Assembly (NCBI GenBank): GCA_046598525.1
Contig: JBKJIJ010000004.1
Location: forward strand, 124,001-188,000
Direction of reading: 5' to 3'
DNA: 64,000 nt
DNA from: Methylotenera_A sp046598525
GTDB lineage: Bacteria > Pseudomonadota > Gammaproteobacteria > Burkholderiales > Methylophilaceae
Under the pieces are notes generated by a model. That model had not been told where the DNA came from. It searched no databases and worked only from the letters and a program-made list of their open reading frames with translations. The position numbers and the translations under genes were made by a program. Shown here in pieces: positions 1-9,562 of this stretch (the stretch's first letter is position 1; each line of letters begins with the position of its first letter).

Positions 1-1
1 C

Positions 2-208
2 AATGCGCCTGTGGCAGATTTAAGTTTGTTCGCCCAAGCGCGGGCCGAATTAAAAATTCCAAGCGTCGGTATTGGCGGTATTAATTTGCAAAACGCAGCG
101 CAAGTTATACAGGCAGGAGCTGATGCGATTGCTGTGATTAATGCATTATTTGGTGTAGGTGACATTAAAAAAACGGCACAGCAATTTGTAAAAGCAATTA
201 ACGCATAA
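2..208 (+). CDS. thiE: Thiamine-phosphate synthase, C-terminal end (cut by window edge)
   Basis: The open frame enters from the left edge and ends at a TAA. The 68 residues seen carry the end of a TIM-barrel phosphate-binding region: GIGGI followed about 17 residues later by GADAIAV, the pattern at the C-terminus of ThiE. ThiE joins HMP-pyrophosphate and thiazole phosphate to thiamine phosphate in the cytosol. The next gene is hemL, an order I recall from other Methylophilaceae and related betaproteobacteria. The window also holds thiC with a TPP riboswitch, far away at 27.5 kb. The N-terminal part and the start are outside the window, so a fusion with ThiD or another domain cannot be excluded. 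Confidence 0.85.
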   Translation, partial: NAPVADLSLFAQARAELKIPSVGIGGINLQNAAQVIQAGADAIAVINALFGVGDIKKTAQQFVKAINA

Positions 209-245
209 AGTAATCAGCTCATAATGCTCTGGCCATTAAACTCAA

Positions 246-321
246 CCGTCAATCTGAGTGAAGCGAAGAATCCAGAACTTTTTTAAGTGCCATGGATTCT
301 TCATTTCACTCAGAATGACGG
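246..321. repeat. Dispersed palindromic repeat between thiE and hemL
   Basis: Two 29-base arms, 246-274 and 293-321, are inverted copies matching at 26 of 29 positions around an 18-base spacer. The arms contain the CTGAGTGAAGCGAAGAATCC type sequence that recurs as a REP/MITE-like element in many bacterial genomes (from memory, not searched). Lying just after thiE it could also fold as an RNA hairpin and stop or protect the thiE transcript. No other promoter-like signal was recognised before hemL. Confidence 0.75.
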
Positions 322-392
322 ATGTGCGGGTTTATGGTCTAATCAACTATTAATATCACGCCGTATTCAATCATTTTAAAATAAGCAAAATC

Positions 393-1676
393 ATGACATC
401 ACAAAATCAAGCCCTGTTTGACCAATCACAACAATTAATCCCAGGTGGCGTAAATTCGCCGGTGCGCGCGTTTCGCTCGGTGGGCGGTACGCCAGTGTTC
501 TTCAAAAAGGGCTTAGGCTCTAAATTGTGGGATGTCGATGGCAAGGAATATATCGACTACATCAATTCTTGGGGGCCGATGATTGTTGGTCACGCGCACC
601 CAGAGGTGATTGCGGCGGTGCAAGCGGTGGCGGAAAATAGCCTATCATTTGGCGCGCCAACAGGGCTAGAGCTGGAAATGGCGGCATTAATTAACAAGCT
701 AGTGCCCAGCATGGAACAAGTGCGCCTTAATAGCAGCGGCACCGAAGCAACCATGAGCGCCATTCGCGTAGCGCGTGGATTTACAGGCCGCGATACGATT
801 GTGAAATTTGAAGGTTGTTACCACGGCCATTCGGATGGCTTATTGGTTAAAGCGGGTTCTGGCTTGCTTACCTTTGGCGAGCCCGATTCTGGCGGCGTGC
901 CAGCCAGTGTGGCCGCTCACACTTTAACGCTGGAATACAATAATTCTCAGCAATTACAAGAGCTATTTGACAAGCGCGGCGATGAAATTGCCTGCGTGAT
1001 TATTGAGCCAGTAGTGGGCAATATGAACCTAATTGTGCCGCATATGGAATTTCTACAAACCTTGCGTGCCTTGTGCACCAAGCACGGCGCTATTCTAATT
1101 TTTGATGAAGTGATGACGGGTTTTAGGGTGCATTTGGGCGGCGCGCAAGCGTTGTATGGCATTACGCCAGACATGACCACTTTAGGCAAAGTGATTGGCG
1201 GCGGCTTGCCGGTGGGCGCATTTGGTGGCCGTAAAGATATTATGAGTGTGTTGGCGCCATTGGGTAAGGTGTATCAAGCAGGCACGCTATCTGGCAACCC
1301 GGTTGCGGTAACGGCTGGTTTGGCGACACTTAAATTGATTCAAGCACCCGATTTTCACGCTAAATTAACTGCACAAACCAAAAAGCTGATGGATGGCTTA
1401 AAACTAGCGGCAAAACAAGCAGGCGTGACCTTTAATGCGCAAAATGTTGCCAGCATGTTTGGCCTATATTTCAGCGAAAACTGCCCAAGTAGTTACGCCG
1501 AAATTGTGCAAAACAACAATAAAGAGCATTTCAATCGCTTTTTCCATAGCATGTTAGATAGCGGCATTTACCTTGGCCCTTCTGCTTTTGAAGCGGGTTT
1601 TGTATCCGCGGCGCATACCGATGCCGATATTGCCTTTACCGTAGAAGCGGCGAAAAAAGCGTTTGCCAGTTTGTAA
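393..1676 (+). CDS. hemL: Glutamate-1-semialdehyde 2,1-aminomutase
   Basis: PLP enzyme that moves the amino group of glutamate-1-semialdehyde to give 5-aminolevulinate, the second step of the C5 route to heme, siroheme and cobalamin. The 427 residues match the family length. The PLP lysine is K266 in TLGKVIGGG, the cofactor Asp is D238 in IFDEV, and the N-terminal IPGGVNSPVRAF signature is present. A start at 393 fits the normal N-terminus (asparagine-rich lead, then the IPGG motif), although the ribosome site is weak. HemE is encoded 7 kb downstream. Ordinary core gene. Confidence 0.97.
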   Translation: MTSQNQALFDQSQQLIPGGVNSPVRAFRSVGGTPVFFKKGLGSKLWDVDGKEYIDYINSWGPMIVGHAHPEVIAAVQAVAENSLSFGAPTGLELEMAALINKLVPSMEQVRLNSSGTEATMSAIRVARGFTGRDTIVKFEGCYHGHSDGLLVKAGSGLLTFGEPDSGGVPASVAAHTLTLEYNNSQQLQELFDKRGDEIACVIIEPVVGNMNLIVPHMEFLQTLRALCTKHGAILIFDEVMTGFRVHLGGAQALYGITPDMTTLGKVIGGGLPVGAFGGRKDIMSVLAPLGKVYQAGTLSGNPVAVTAGLATLKLIQAPDFHAKLTAQTKKLMDGLKLAAKQAGVTFNAQNVASMFGLYFSENCPSSYAEIVQNNNKEHFNRFFHSMLDSGIYLGPSAFEAGFVSAAHTDADIAFTVEAAKKAFASL

Positions 1677-1717
1677 CTGATGGATTTTAAGTTTACTAAT
1701 CGGCTAATGAGCTATGT

Positions 1718-1981
1718 CTAATGCGCCATATGCGGCCTATTGTTGTGCGCTATTTCACTAGAATCTAAGCGTTTGTTTGCGGCTTCAATATGATCAAGCC
1801 GCAAACTCGCTTTCATCATCACATTGGCAATTCGTTGAATAAGGCTTGGATTAAGGCGCAAGCAAGTCATGCCTATTTCAAGCTCAACCATATTTTTATG
1901 GCTAAAGTAAAAAAGTTTGATGCCAAAGCTATTGGCCAACAAAATCTTTTCGTCACTGTTTGTATGAGTAAAATAATTCAT
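1718..1981 (-). CDS. Small hypothetical protein behind a Fur box
   Basis: Open frame of 87 codons, convergent with hemL (41-bp gap). I do not recognise the protein. It has no signal peptide or membrane segment; the central part (NPSLIQRIANVMMKASLRLD) looks helical. It is believed real because a GAGG ribosome site lies 8 bases before the ATG and a near-perfect Fur box lies about 35-50 bases upstream in the same direction. Fur-controlled genes usually serve iron uptake or sparing, so an iron-linked role is inferred, nothing more. An overlapping 69-codon frame on the + strand has no such signals and is taken as a shadow. Confidence 0.5.
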   Translation of the reverse strand: MNYFTHTNSDEKILLANSFGIKLFYFSHKNMVELEIGMTCLRLNPSLIQRIANVMMKASLRLDHIEAANKRLDSSEIAHNNRPHMAH

Positions 1982-2014
1982 GCAGAATTCCTCAAATAAT
2001 AGTTATCAGATATT

Positions 2015-2033
2015 AATGATAATAATTCTCATT
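2015..2033 (-). promoter_or_regulatory. Fur box
   Basis: The 19 bases AATGATAATAATTCTCATT form a 9-1-9 palindrome with one mismatch. They contain TGATAAT-A-ATTCTCA, which matches the 7-1-7 Fur consensus at 13 of 14 arm positions. The box lies between the leftward small gene (start 1981) and rightward gltB. Position and spacing suit control of the small gene. Whether gltB also responds is unknown. Confidence 0.75.
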
Positions 2034-2191
2034 TGCATCGTCAAATTATTTTAATATAATTTTAATTGAGTTGTGCAATATTCTGCTAAAACTTGGGTCA
2101 ATTTAACCTTAAGCGATTGAACTTGCACGCTTTAAACGGTATTATTGAAGGTTCCGCTAAATGTTTTGATAGTGAATTTTTGGGCAAAAAT

Positions 2192-5100
2192 ATGCAATTC
2201 TTGAACACCAGTGAAACCAGTAATAATCTAGCACCGCAAAACCAAGGTTTATACGACAAGCGTAACGAAAAAGATGCTTGTGGCGTTGGCTTTGTGGCGC
2301 ATATTAAAGGGACAAAAAGCCATGCCATTGTGCAAAAAGGCTTAGAGTTACTGACCAATTTAACGCACCGCGGTGCTACCGGCTACGACCCTAAATTGGG
2401 CGATGGCGCTGGTTTGTTAATGCAATTGCCTGACGCGTTTATGCGCAAAGAAGCCGCAAAGCTGAACATTCAGCTGCCAGATGCTGGCCAATATGCGGTT
2501 GGTAATGTGTTTTTGCCACAAACGGCCAAAAATCGTGAAGCTTGCGAAGCTTTAATTACCAAAATTATTGCTGAAGAAAATCAAACATTTTTAGGCTGGC
2601 GCGATGTGCCAGTGGATAACAGCAATATTGCCCAAGCCGCGCGCGATGTTGAACCAACCATGCGCCAAGTAATTATTGCCAGCACGGGTAGTGACCAAAA
2701 TGTTTTCGAGCGCAAACTATTTGTGATTCGCAAACGCATTGAACATGCCGTTCGTGCATTAAATTTAAGCGACAAAGCCGCATTTTATATGCCTTCGCTT
2801 TCATCACGCACTATTGTTTACAAAGGTATGTTGCTGGCAAACGAAGTGGGCGTTTATTACACCGATTTAAACGATGAAAGCATTGTTTCAGCTTTAGCAT
2901 TAGTACATCAGCGTTTTTCAACCAATACATTTCCAGCGTGGGATTTGGCGCATCCATTCCGCATGATTGCGCACAATGGTGAAATTAACACCGTGCAAGG
3001 CAATGTCAACTGGATGGCGGCACGTCATGAGACCATGAAATCTAGCGTGATTGGTGAAGATTTAGAAAAGCTTTGGCCATTAATCGCAGAAGGCCAATCG
3101 GATTCGGCCTGTTTTGATAACTGTTTAGAGTTGCTAGTGGCCGGCGGTTACAGCTTGCCGCATGCCATGATGATGTTGATTCCTGAAGCTTGGGGCGCAA
3201 AGGATGGCGCTGGCCAATACTTAATGGATGATGAACGCCGCGCATTTTATGAGTATCACGCCGCGTTAATGGAACCATGGGATGGCCCAGCTGCGGTAGC
3301 GTTTACCGATGGCCGCATGATTGGCGCCACATTAGACCGCAACGGCTTGCGCCCTGCTCGTTATTTAGTGACCGATGATGACATTGTGATGATGGCGTCT
3401 GAAATGGGTGTGCTAACATTTCCGCAAGAAAAAATCGTTAAAAAATGGCGTTTAGAGCCAGGGAAAATGCTGCTGATAGACACTGAGCAAGGCCGTATTA
3501 TTGGCGATGCCGAAGTGAAAAATGCATTAGCAACCGCTAAACCATATAAGCAATGGATTGAAAAAACGCGCTACTTCTTGAGCGATATGCCAAAAGTGGA
3601 TGGCAAGTTAGAAATGGCCGCTAGCCTGTTAGATACACAACAAGCATTTGGTTTTACACAAGAAGACATCAAATTCGTGATGGCACCAATGGTGGCCAAC
3701 GGCGAAGAAGGTGCTGGTTCAATGGGTAACGATGCGGCACTGCCAGTGTTATCAGCTAAACCAAAATTATTGTATAACTACTTTAAACAGTTATTCGCAC
3801 AAGTAACTAATCCGCCAATTGACCCGATTCGCGAAGAGTTAGTGATGTCTTTGGTGACGTTTATTGGCCCTAAACCAAACTTGCTGGGTGTAGATGAAAC
3901 CAAGCCAGCCATGCGTTTAGAAGCGGCACAACCAGTATTGATGCTAGATGAGTTAGAGCAATTAAAAGTGATCGCTACACTCACACAAAACCAATATAAA
4001 TCATTGGTGTTAGATATTACTTACCCTGCAACACAAGGCAAAGCGGGTATGGCAGCTGCGGTAGCCAACATTGCCAGCGCCGCTGAAAACGCGGTGCGTG
4101 ACGGCTTTAATATTCTGATCCTTTCAGATAGAAGTGTTAGTGATACGCGCCTGCCTATACCTGCATTACTAGCCTGTTCTGCCACGCATGAGCATTTGGT
4201 AAAAGCAGGCTTAAGAACAAGCACTGGCTTGGTAATCGATACTGGCTCAGCTCGCGAAGTGCATCATTTTGCCTTGCTGGCAGGTTATGGTGCTGAAGCG
4301 GTTTGCCCATGGTTAGCGTTTGAAACCATTAATCATATGGGCCACGACCTAGCTAAAGGCTTGGACAATTACGAAGCGGCCAAAAAATTCGTTAAAGCCA
4401 TCGGCAAGGGCTTATATAAAGTCATGTCAAAAATGGGTATTTCTACTTATCAATCGTATTGTGGCGCACAGATTTTTGAAGCAATTGGCTTAAATACGGC
4501 TTTTGTAGACAAATACTTCACAGGAACCGCCACCAATATTGAAGGCATTGGCTTAGACCAAGTGGCGGAAGAAGCGGTACGTTTGCACACCAGCGCGTTT
4601 GGCGATGACCCAGTATTGGCCAATAGCTTAGATGCAGGCGGCGAATACGCTTTCCGTGTGCGTGGCGAAGAACATATGTGGACGCCAGATTCGATTGCCA
4701 AATTGCAACATGCTACGCGCACCAATTCGGCAACTACATATAAGGAATATGCCGCTTTAATTAATGACCAAACGCGCCGTCATATGACCTTGCGCGGCTT
4801 GTTTGAAATCAAGTCAGCAGGAACAGCGATTCCGCTTGATTCAGTAGAACCAGCCAAAGAAATCGTTAAGCGTTTTGCTACCGGTGCGATGTCATTAGGC
4901 TCAATCTCAACCGAAGCGCACGCTACTTTAGCCATTGCCATGAACCGCATAGGCGGTAAATCGAACACTGGTGAAGGCGGCGAAGATGCTAAGCGTTTTA
5001 TTCCAGTAGCGCACGACACCACCATGGCCAATGTGATTGGTGCCAAAAATATTGAGCGCGATATTCCACTTAAAGCTGGTGATTCAATGCGCTCACGCAT

Positions 5101-6859
5101 TAAACAAGTGGCGTCAGGCCGTTTTGGTGTAACGGCTGAATACTTGGCGAATGCCGACCAGATTCAAATTAAAATGGCGCAAGGTGCAAAACCGGGCGAA
5201 GGCGGCCAATTACCTGGCCATAAGGTTTCAGAATACATTGCAAAATTGCGTTTTTCTGTTCCTGGCGTAGGCTTAATTTCACCACCGCCGCATCATGATA
5301 TTTACTCAATTGAAGATTTAGCACAATTGATTCATGACCTTAAAAATGCTAATCCTAAAGCATCAATTTCAGTAAAACTGGTGTCAGAAACCGGTATTGG
5401 TACCGTGGCCGCTGGTGTGGCAAAAGCCAAGTCAGACCATATTGTGGTGGCTGGCCATGATGGCGGTACAGGTGCATCGCCAATATCATCTGTTAAACAT
5501 GCCGGTACACCTTGGGAATTAGGTTTGGCGGAAACACAGCAAACATTGGTGCTGAATCAGTTACGTGGCCGTGTGGTTGTGCAAGTCGATGGTCAAATGA
5601 AAACAGGCCGTGATGTACTGATTGGCGCATTATTGGGTGCTGATGAATTTGGTTTTGCGACCGCTCCATTGGTTGTAGAGGGCTGTATTATGATGCGCAA
5701 ATGCCATCTGAATACTTGCCCAGTTGGTGTGGCTACGCAAGATCCAGAATTACGCAAACGCTTTACTGGCCAGCCTGAGCATGTGGTTAATTACTTCTTC
5801 TTTGTGGCGGAGGAAGTGCGTGAATTAATGGCCTCTATCGGCATTGCTAAATTTGACGATTTAATTGGCCGTGCTGATTTGCTGGATATGCAAGCAGGTA
5901 TTGATCACTGGAAAATCAATGGTTTAGATTTCAGCAAAATATTCCATCTGCCAGAAATGCCAGCGAGCGTATCGCGCAAAAATAATGATGTGCAAGACCA
6001 CGGTTTGGTGAATGCGCTAGATAATAAATTATTAGCGCTTGCCAATAATGCCCTAGAAACAGGCGAAAAAGTGGTGTTAGATGTGGCCATTACTAATACT
6101 AATCGTACGGTTGGTACGATGTTGTCGAATCAAGTCGCTACGCGCTACGGCAATACAGGCTTGCCAGATGACACTATCCATATCAATTTCACTGGAACAT
6201 CAGGCCAAAGTTTCGCGGCATTTTTAGCCAAAGGCATTACCTTTGAATTAACGGGCGAAGGCAACGATTACGTAGGTAAAGGTTTGTGCGGCGGTAAAAT
6301 TATCATTAAAAAACCGCAGGCGTTTAATGCTATTTCGCATGAAAATATTATTGTTGGTAATACCGTTATGTACGGCGCAACCACTGGCGAAAGCTATTTC
6401 AGTGGCGTGGCGGGCGAGCGTTTCTGTGTGCGTAACTCTGGCGCATCTGCAGTGGTAGAAGGCGTAGGCAACCACGGCTGTGAATACATGACTGGCGGCA
6501 CGGTGGTAGTTTTAGGTGTAACAGGCCAAAATTTTGCGGCAGGTATGAGCGGCGGCGTGGCTTATGTGTATGATGAAGATGGTCAATTTGCCAAACGCTG
6601 CAATATGAGCATGGTAGCGCTTGAAAAAGTAGAAAGTGCAGAATCAAGTATCGGCAAAATCCATCATTTAGATCAGCCAGATGAAATTACGCTGAAAATA
6701 TTGATTGAAAATCACGCAAAATACACAGGTAGCGTGCGCGCAAATGCCATGCTGGCCGATTGGGCTAATTACAGAACGAAATTTGTAAAAGTGATGCCAA
6801 ATGAATATAAACGTGCATTAATTGAACTGGCAGAAACGAAAGCGCTGGTTGCAGCGTAA
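2192..6859 (+). CDS. gltB: Glutamate synthase (NADPH), large subunit
   Basis: Converts glutamine plus 2-oxoglutarate to two glutamates, the GOGAT half of ammonia assimilation, as a complex with GltD. Order of domains: short propeptide, Ntn glutaminase whose nucleophile is Cys30 in DACGVGF, central domain, FMN/2-oxoglutarate barrel, 3Fe-4S cysteines in CHLNTCPVG, and a C-terminal GXGXG beta-helix. From the ATG at 2192 the protein has 1555 residues, the family length. An upstream in-frame TTG at 2093 would add 33 unlikely residues, so it is not used. No clear ribosome site precedes 2192, so the start is somewhat open. gltD follows 63 bp later. Confidence 0.95.
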   Translation: MQFLNTSETSNNLAPQNQGLYDKRNEKDACGVGFVAHIKGTKSHAIVQKGLELLTNLTHRGATGYDPKLGDGAGLLMQLPDAFMRKEAAKLNIQLPDAGQYAVGNVFLPQTAKNREACEALITKIIAEENQTFLGWRDVPVDNSNIAQAARDVEPTMRQVIIASTGSDQNVFERKLFVIRKRIEHAVRALNLSDKAAFYMPSLSSRTIVYKGMLLANEVGVYYTDLNDESIVSALALVHQRFSTNTFPAWDLAHPFRMIAHNGEINTVQGNVNWMAARHETMKSSVIGEDLEKLWPLIAEGQSDSACFDNCLELLVAGGYSLPHAMMMLIPEAWGAKDGAGQYLMDDERRAFYEYHAALMEPWDGPAAVAFTDGRMIGATLDRNGLRPARYLVTDDDIVMMASEMGVLTFPQEKIVKKWRLEPGKMLLIDTEQGRIIGDAEVKNALATAKPYKQWIEKTRYFLSDMPKVDGKLEMAASLLDTQQAFGFTQEDIKFVMAPMVANGEEGAGSMGNDAALPVLSAKPKLLYNYFKQLFAQVTNPPIDPIREELVMSLVTFIGPKPNLLGVDETKPAMRLEAAQPVLMLDELEQLKVIATLTQNQYKSLVLDITYPATQGKAGMAAAVANIASAAENAVRDGFNILILSDRSVSDTRLPIPALLACSATHEHLVKAGLRTSTGLVIDTGSAREVHHFALLAGYGAEAVCPWLAFETINHMGHDLAKGLDNYEAAKKFVKAIGKGLYKVMSKMGISTYQSYCGAQIFEAIGLNTAFVDKYFTGTATNIEGIGLDQVAEEAVRLHTSAFGDDPVLANSLDAGGEYAFRVRGEEHMWTPDSIAKLQHATRTNSATTYKEYAALINDQTRRHMTLRGLFEIKSAGTAIPLDSVEPAKEIVKRFATGAMSLGSISTEAHATLAIAMNRIGGKSNTGEGGEDAKRFIPVAHDTTMANVIGAKNIERDIPLKAGDSMRSRIKQVASGRFGVTAEYLANADQIQIKMAQGAKPGEGGQLPGHKVSEYIAKLRFSVPGVGLISPPPHHDIYSIEDLAQLIHDLKNANPKASISVKLVSETGIGTVAAGVAKAKSDHIVVAGHDGGTGASPISSVKHAGTPWELGLAETQQTLVLNQLRGRVVVQVDGQMKTGRDVLIGALLGADEFGFATAPLVVEGCIMMRKCHLNTCPVGVATQDPELRKRFTGQPEHVVNYFFFVAEEVRELMASIGIAKFDDLIGRADLLDMQAGIDHWKINGLDFSKIFHLPEMPASVSRKNNDVQDHGLVNALDNKLLALANNALETGEKVVLDVAITNTNRTVGTMLSNQVATRYGNTGLPDDTIHINFTGTSGQSFAAFLAKGITFELTGEGNDYVGKGLCGGKIIIKKPQAFNAISHENIIVGNTVMYGATTGESYFSGVAGERFCVRNSGASAVVEGVGNHGCEYMTGGTVVVLGVTGQNFAAGMSGGVAYVYDEDGQFAKRCNMSMVALEKVESAESSIGKIHHLDQPDEITLKILIENHAKYTGSVRANAMLADWANYRTKFVKVMPNEYKRALIELAETKALVAA

Positions 6860-6922
6860 AATTTGCGGCTAAAAGTTAGCGGCAACACTGCAAAAATATT
6901 AAATATAGGTAAGGGCTTCAGT

Positions 6923-8350
6923 ATGGGCAAAGTAACAGGCTTTATGGAATTTGAACGATTGGCAGAGGCAAATCTGCCGGTGGTTGATCGCGTTAAAAAT
7001 TACAAAGAATTTGTGCTGCATTTAACCGATGATCAAGCCAAGCAACAAGGTGCGCGCTGTATGGATTGCGGAATTCCGTTCTGCACCACTGGTTGCCCGG
7101 TGAATAATATTATTCCAGATTGGAATGATTTGGTTTACAGCCAAGACTGGAAATCAGCGATAGACGTGTTGCATTCAACCAACAACTTCCCTGAGTTTAC
7201 TGGCCGTATTTGCCCTGCACCTTGCGAAGCAGCTTGTACGTTGAATATTAATGCAGACCCAGTGGGCATTAAATCGATTGAGCATGCGATTATTGATAAA
7301 GCATGGGAAAACGGTTGGGTTACACCGCAAATCCCTGCGCATAAAACAGGCAAAAAAATCGCCATTGTCGGCTCTGGCCCTGCTGGATTAGCGGCTGCAC
7401 AACAATTAGCGCGCGTTGGTCATGATGTTGTGGTGCTAGAAAAAAGCAGTCGCATCGGTGGTTTATTGCGCTACGGTATTCCTGATTTTAAAATGGAAAA
7501 ATCGCATATTGACAAACGTATGGCGCAGATGGAAGCTGAAGGCGTTGAGTTTCGTGTGAATCAAAATGTGGGCGAAAACGTTAAAGCAGATGACGTGGTA
7601 GCTGAGTTTGACGCGGTGATTTTAGCCGGCGGTGCCGAATGGCCGCGCGATTTGCCAGTGCAAGGCCGTGAGTTGGATGGAGTGATGTACGCCATGGACT
7701 TTTTAACACCACAAAACAAGGTGGTAGCAGGCGATACGGTTGCCAATCAAGTAATGGCGACCAATAAAAACGTGGTGGTAATTGGCGGCGGCGATACAGG
7801 TTCTGATTGCGTGGGCACATCAAACCGCCATGGCGCGTTAAGCATTACGCAATTTGAATTAATGCCGCAACCGCCAGAAAAAGAAAACAAAGAGTTAGTA
7901 TGGCCAAACTGGCCACTTAAAATGCGTACTTCTAGCAGCCATGAAGAAGGTGCAAACCGCGATTGGTCTATTACCACCAAGGAATTGATTGGCGAAAACG
8001 GTAAAGTAACCCATCTAAAAGGCTGTAAAGTAGAGTGGAAAGACGGCAAAATGGTAGAAGTTGCTGGCACTGAATTCACTATTAAGGCCGATTTAGTATT
8101 GTTAGCAATGGGTTTTGTGTCGCCAGTGCAAAAATTATTGGATGCCTTCGGCATTGAAAAAGACAATCGCGGCAATGCAAAAGCCACAACCGAAGGTTTA
8201 GATAGCTATAAAACCAGCAAAGCCAAAGTATATGCCGCGGGTGATGTGCGCCGTGGTCAGTCGCTGGTGGTGTGGGCAATTCGCGAAGGCCGCCAAGCGG
8301 CTAAAGCGGTAGATGAGTTTTTAATGGGCTCATCAACACTACCGCGTTAA
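6923..8350 (+). CDS. gltD: Glutamate synthase, small subunit
   Basis: Passes electrons from NADPH through FAD and two 4Fe-4S clusters to GltB. Seen in the 475 residues: N-terminal cysteine clusters (CMDCGIPFCTTGCP, then CPAPCEAAC), FAD-binding GSGPAGLAAA, NADPH-binding GGGDTGSDCVG, and a C-terminal AAGDVRRGQS FAD motif. The ATG at 6923 is chosen over an in-frame start at 6863 because the family begins with MGKVTGF-like sequence and an AAGGG ribosome site precedes it. It forms an operon with gltB. Confidence 0.95.
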   Translation: MGKVTGFMEFERLAEANLPVVDRVKNYKEFVLHLTDDQAKQQGARCMDCGIPFCTTGCPVNNIIPDWNDLVYSQDWKSAIDVLHSTNNFPEFTGRICPAPCEAACTLNINADPVGIKSIEHAIIDKAWENGWVTPQIPAHKTGKKIAIVGSGPAGLAAAQQLARVGHDVVVLEKSSRIGGLLRYGIPDFKMEKSHIDKRMAQMEAEGVEFRVNQNVGENVKADDVVAEFDAVILAGGAEWPRDLPVQGRELDGVMYAMDFLTPQNKVVAGDTVANQVMATNKNVVVIGGGDTGSDCVGTSNRHGALSITQFELMPQPPEKENKELVWPNWPLKMRTSSSHEEGANRDWSITTKELIGENGKVTHLKGCKVEWKDGKMVEVAGTEFTIKADLVLLAMGFVSPVQKLLDAFGIEKDNRGNAKATTEGLDSYKTSKAKVYAAGDVRRGQSLVVWAIREGRQAAKAVDEFLMGSSTLPR

Positions 8351-8380
8351 TTACTTTTTAATATTTACAATTCAATTCAA

Positions 8381-8460
8381 GCCACAGAGAGCACAGAGTT
8401 AACAGAGAAACCCTCAAAGGCGTCTCATTTAATCTCTGTGTTCTCTGTGTCCTCTGTGGC
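8381..8460. repeat. Dispersed inverted repeat before hemE
   Basis: Arms 8381-8408 and 8433-8460 are inverted copies matching at 23 of 28 positions. They are built from CACAGAG/CTCTGTG units, a short palindromic element I recall from intergenic DNA of many Proteobacteria. The right arm ends only 6 bases before the hemE start codon, so hemE's leader would fold into this hairpin if transcribed from gltD. No separate ribosome site is seen between the arm and the ATG. Confidence 0.7.
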
Positions 8461-8466
8461 TAAAAA

Positions 8467-9531
8467 ATGAACACACTACAAAACGACACATTCTTACGCG
8501 CGCTAATGCGCCAACCCACAGACTACACCCCAGTGTGGATGATGCGCCAAGCAGGCCGTTATTTGCCTGAATATCGCGAAAGCCGAAAAACGGCAGGTAG
8601 TTTTTTGCAATTGTGCAAAAGCCCTGATTTTGCGACAGAAGTGACCATGCAGCCGCTAGACCGCTACCCATTATTAGATGCTTCGATTTTGTTTTCTGAT
8701 ATTCTTACCGTGCCAGATGCGATGGGTTTGGGCTTGTATTTTGAAGAAGGCGAAGGCCCGAAATTTGAGCGGACGCTGCAAGTAGAAGCGGATATTTTGA
8801 GGCTGACTGTGCCCGATATGGCCAAATTGCAATACGTTTTTGATGCTGTCAGCCAGATTCGCAAAACGCTTAACGGCCGCCTGCCGCTGATTGGTTTTTC
8901 TGGCAGCCCGTGGACGCTGGCGACCTATATGGTTGAAGGCAAAGGCGGTACGGATTTCCTCAACATCAAAAAAATGGCTTATGCGCGACCCGATTTATTG
9001 CACCATATTTTAGAAACTACCGCGCAAACGGTGATTCAATATTTGAATGCCCAAATTGCCGCAGGTGCACAAGCGGTGATGATATTCGATTCATGGGGCG
9101 GAGCGCTTTCGCACAATGCCTATAAAGAATTTTCGCTGAATTACATGCACAAAATTGTGGCTGGTTTAACTAAAACTAATGAAGGCCGCAAAGTGCCTAG
9201 CGTGGTATTTACTAAAGGCGGCGGTTTGTGGTTAGAGGCGCAAGCGGATATTGGCGCCGATGCGTTAGGTTTGGATTGGACTGTGGATATTGGGAGCGCG
9301 CGCCAAAGAGTTGGCGATAAAGTAGCGTTACAAGGCAATTTAGACCCTGCTATTTTATTATCCACACCTGAAGCGATTGAAAAAGAAGTGGCTAGCATTT
9401 TAGCTAGCTATGGCAAAGGTAATGGCCATGTATTCAATTTGGGCCACGGTATTACACAGTGGACGCCGCCAGAAAATGCCGCCGCAATGCTAGCGGCTGT
9501 GCGTGAACATAGCAGGCAATACCATCAGTAA
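8467..9531 (+). CDS. hemE: Uroporphyrinogen decarboxylase
   Basis: Removes four carboxyl groups from uroporphyrinogen III to give coproporphyrinogen III in heme synthesis; cytosolic and cofactor-free. The 354 residues match the family length. The substrate-binding signature MRQAGRYLPEYRE is at residues 26-38 (conserved R27 and R31), and the second signature GFSGSPWTLATYM follows. The start sits directly on the right arm of a palindromic repeat, which leaves no normal Shine-Dalgarno sequence. A shared-stem terminator follows the stop. Confidence 0.97.
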   Translation: MNTLQNDTFLRALMRQPTDYTPVWMMRQAGRYLPEYRESRKTAGSFLQLCKSPDFATEVTMQPLDRYPLLDASILFSDILTVPDAMGLGLYFEEGEGPKFERTLQVEADILRLTVPDMAKLQYVFDAVSQIRKTLNGRLPLIGFSGSPWTLATYMVEGKGGTDFLNIKKMAYARPDLLHHILETTAQTVIQYLNAQIAAGAQAVMIFDSWGGALSHNAYKEFSLNYMHKIVAGLTKTNEGRKVPSVVFTKGGGLWLEAQADIGADALGLDWTVDIGSARQRVGDKVALQGNLDPAILLSTPEAIEKEVASILASYGKGNGHVFNLGHGITQWTPPENAAAMLAAVREHSRQYHQ

Positions 9532-9533
9532 TA

Positions 9534-9559
9534 AAAAAGCCCACAAAAGCGGGCTTTTT
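9534..9559. terminator. Bidirectional terminator between hemE and cytochrome b561
   Basis: AAAAAGCCC (9534-9542) pairs perfectly with GGGCTTTTT (9551-9559) across an 8-base loop. It has a T run at both ends, so it can stop hemE (+) and the convergent cytochrome b561 gene (-). Confidence 0.85.
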
Positions 9560-9562
9560 ACA

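Noticed and set aside
1790..1999. Rightward 69-codon frame between hemL and gltB
   Set aside because: No ribosome site; it overlaps the leftward frame that has both a Fur box and a GAGG site.
2093..2191. TTG start of gltB at 2093
   Set aside because: Adds 33 residues not typical of GltB; the ATG at 2192 gives the usual propeptide length before Cys30.
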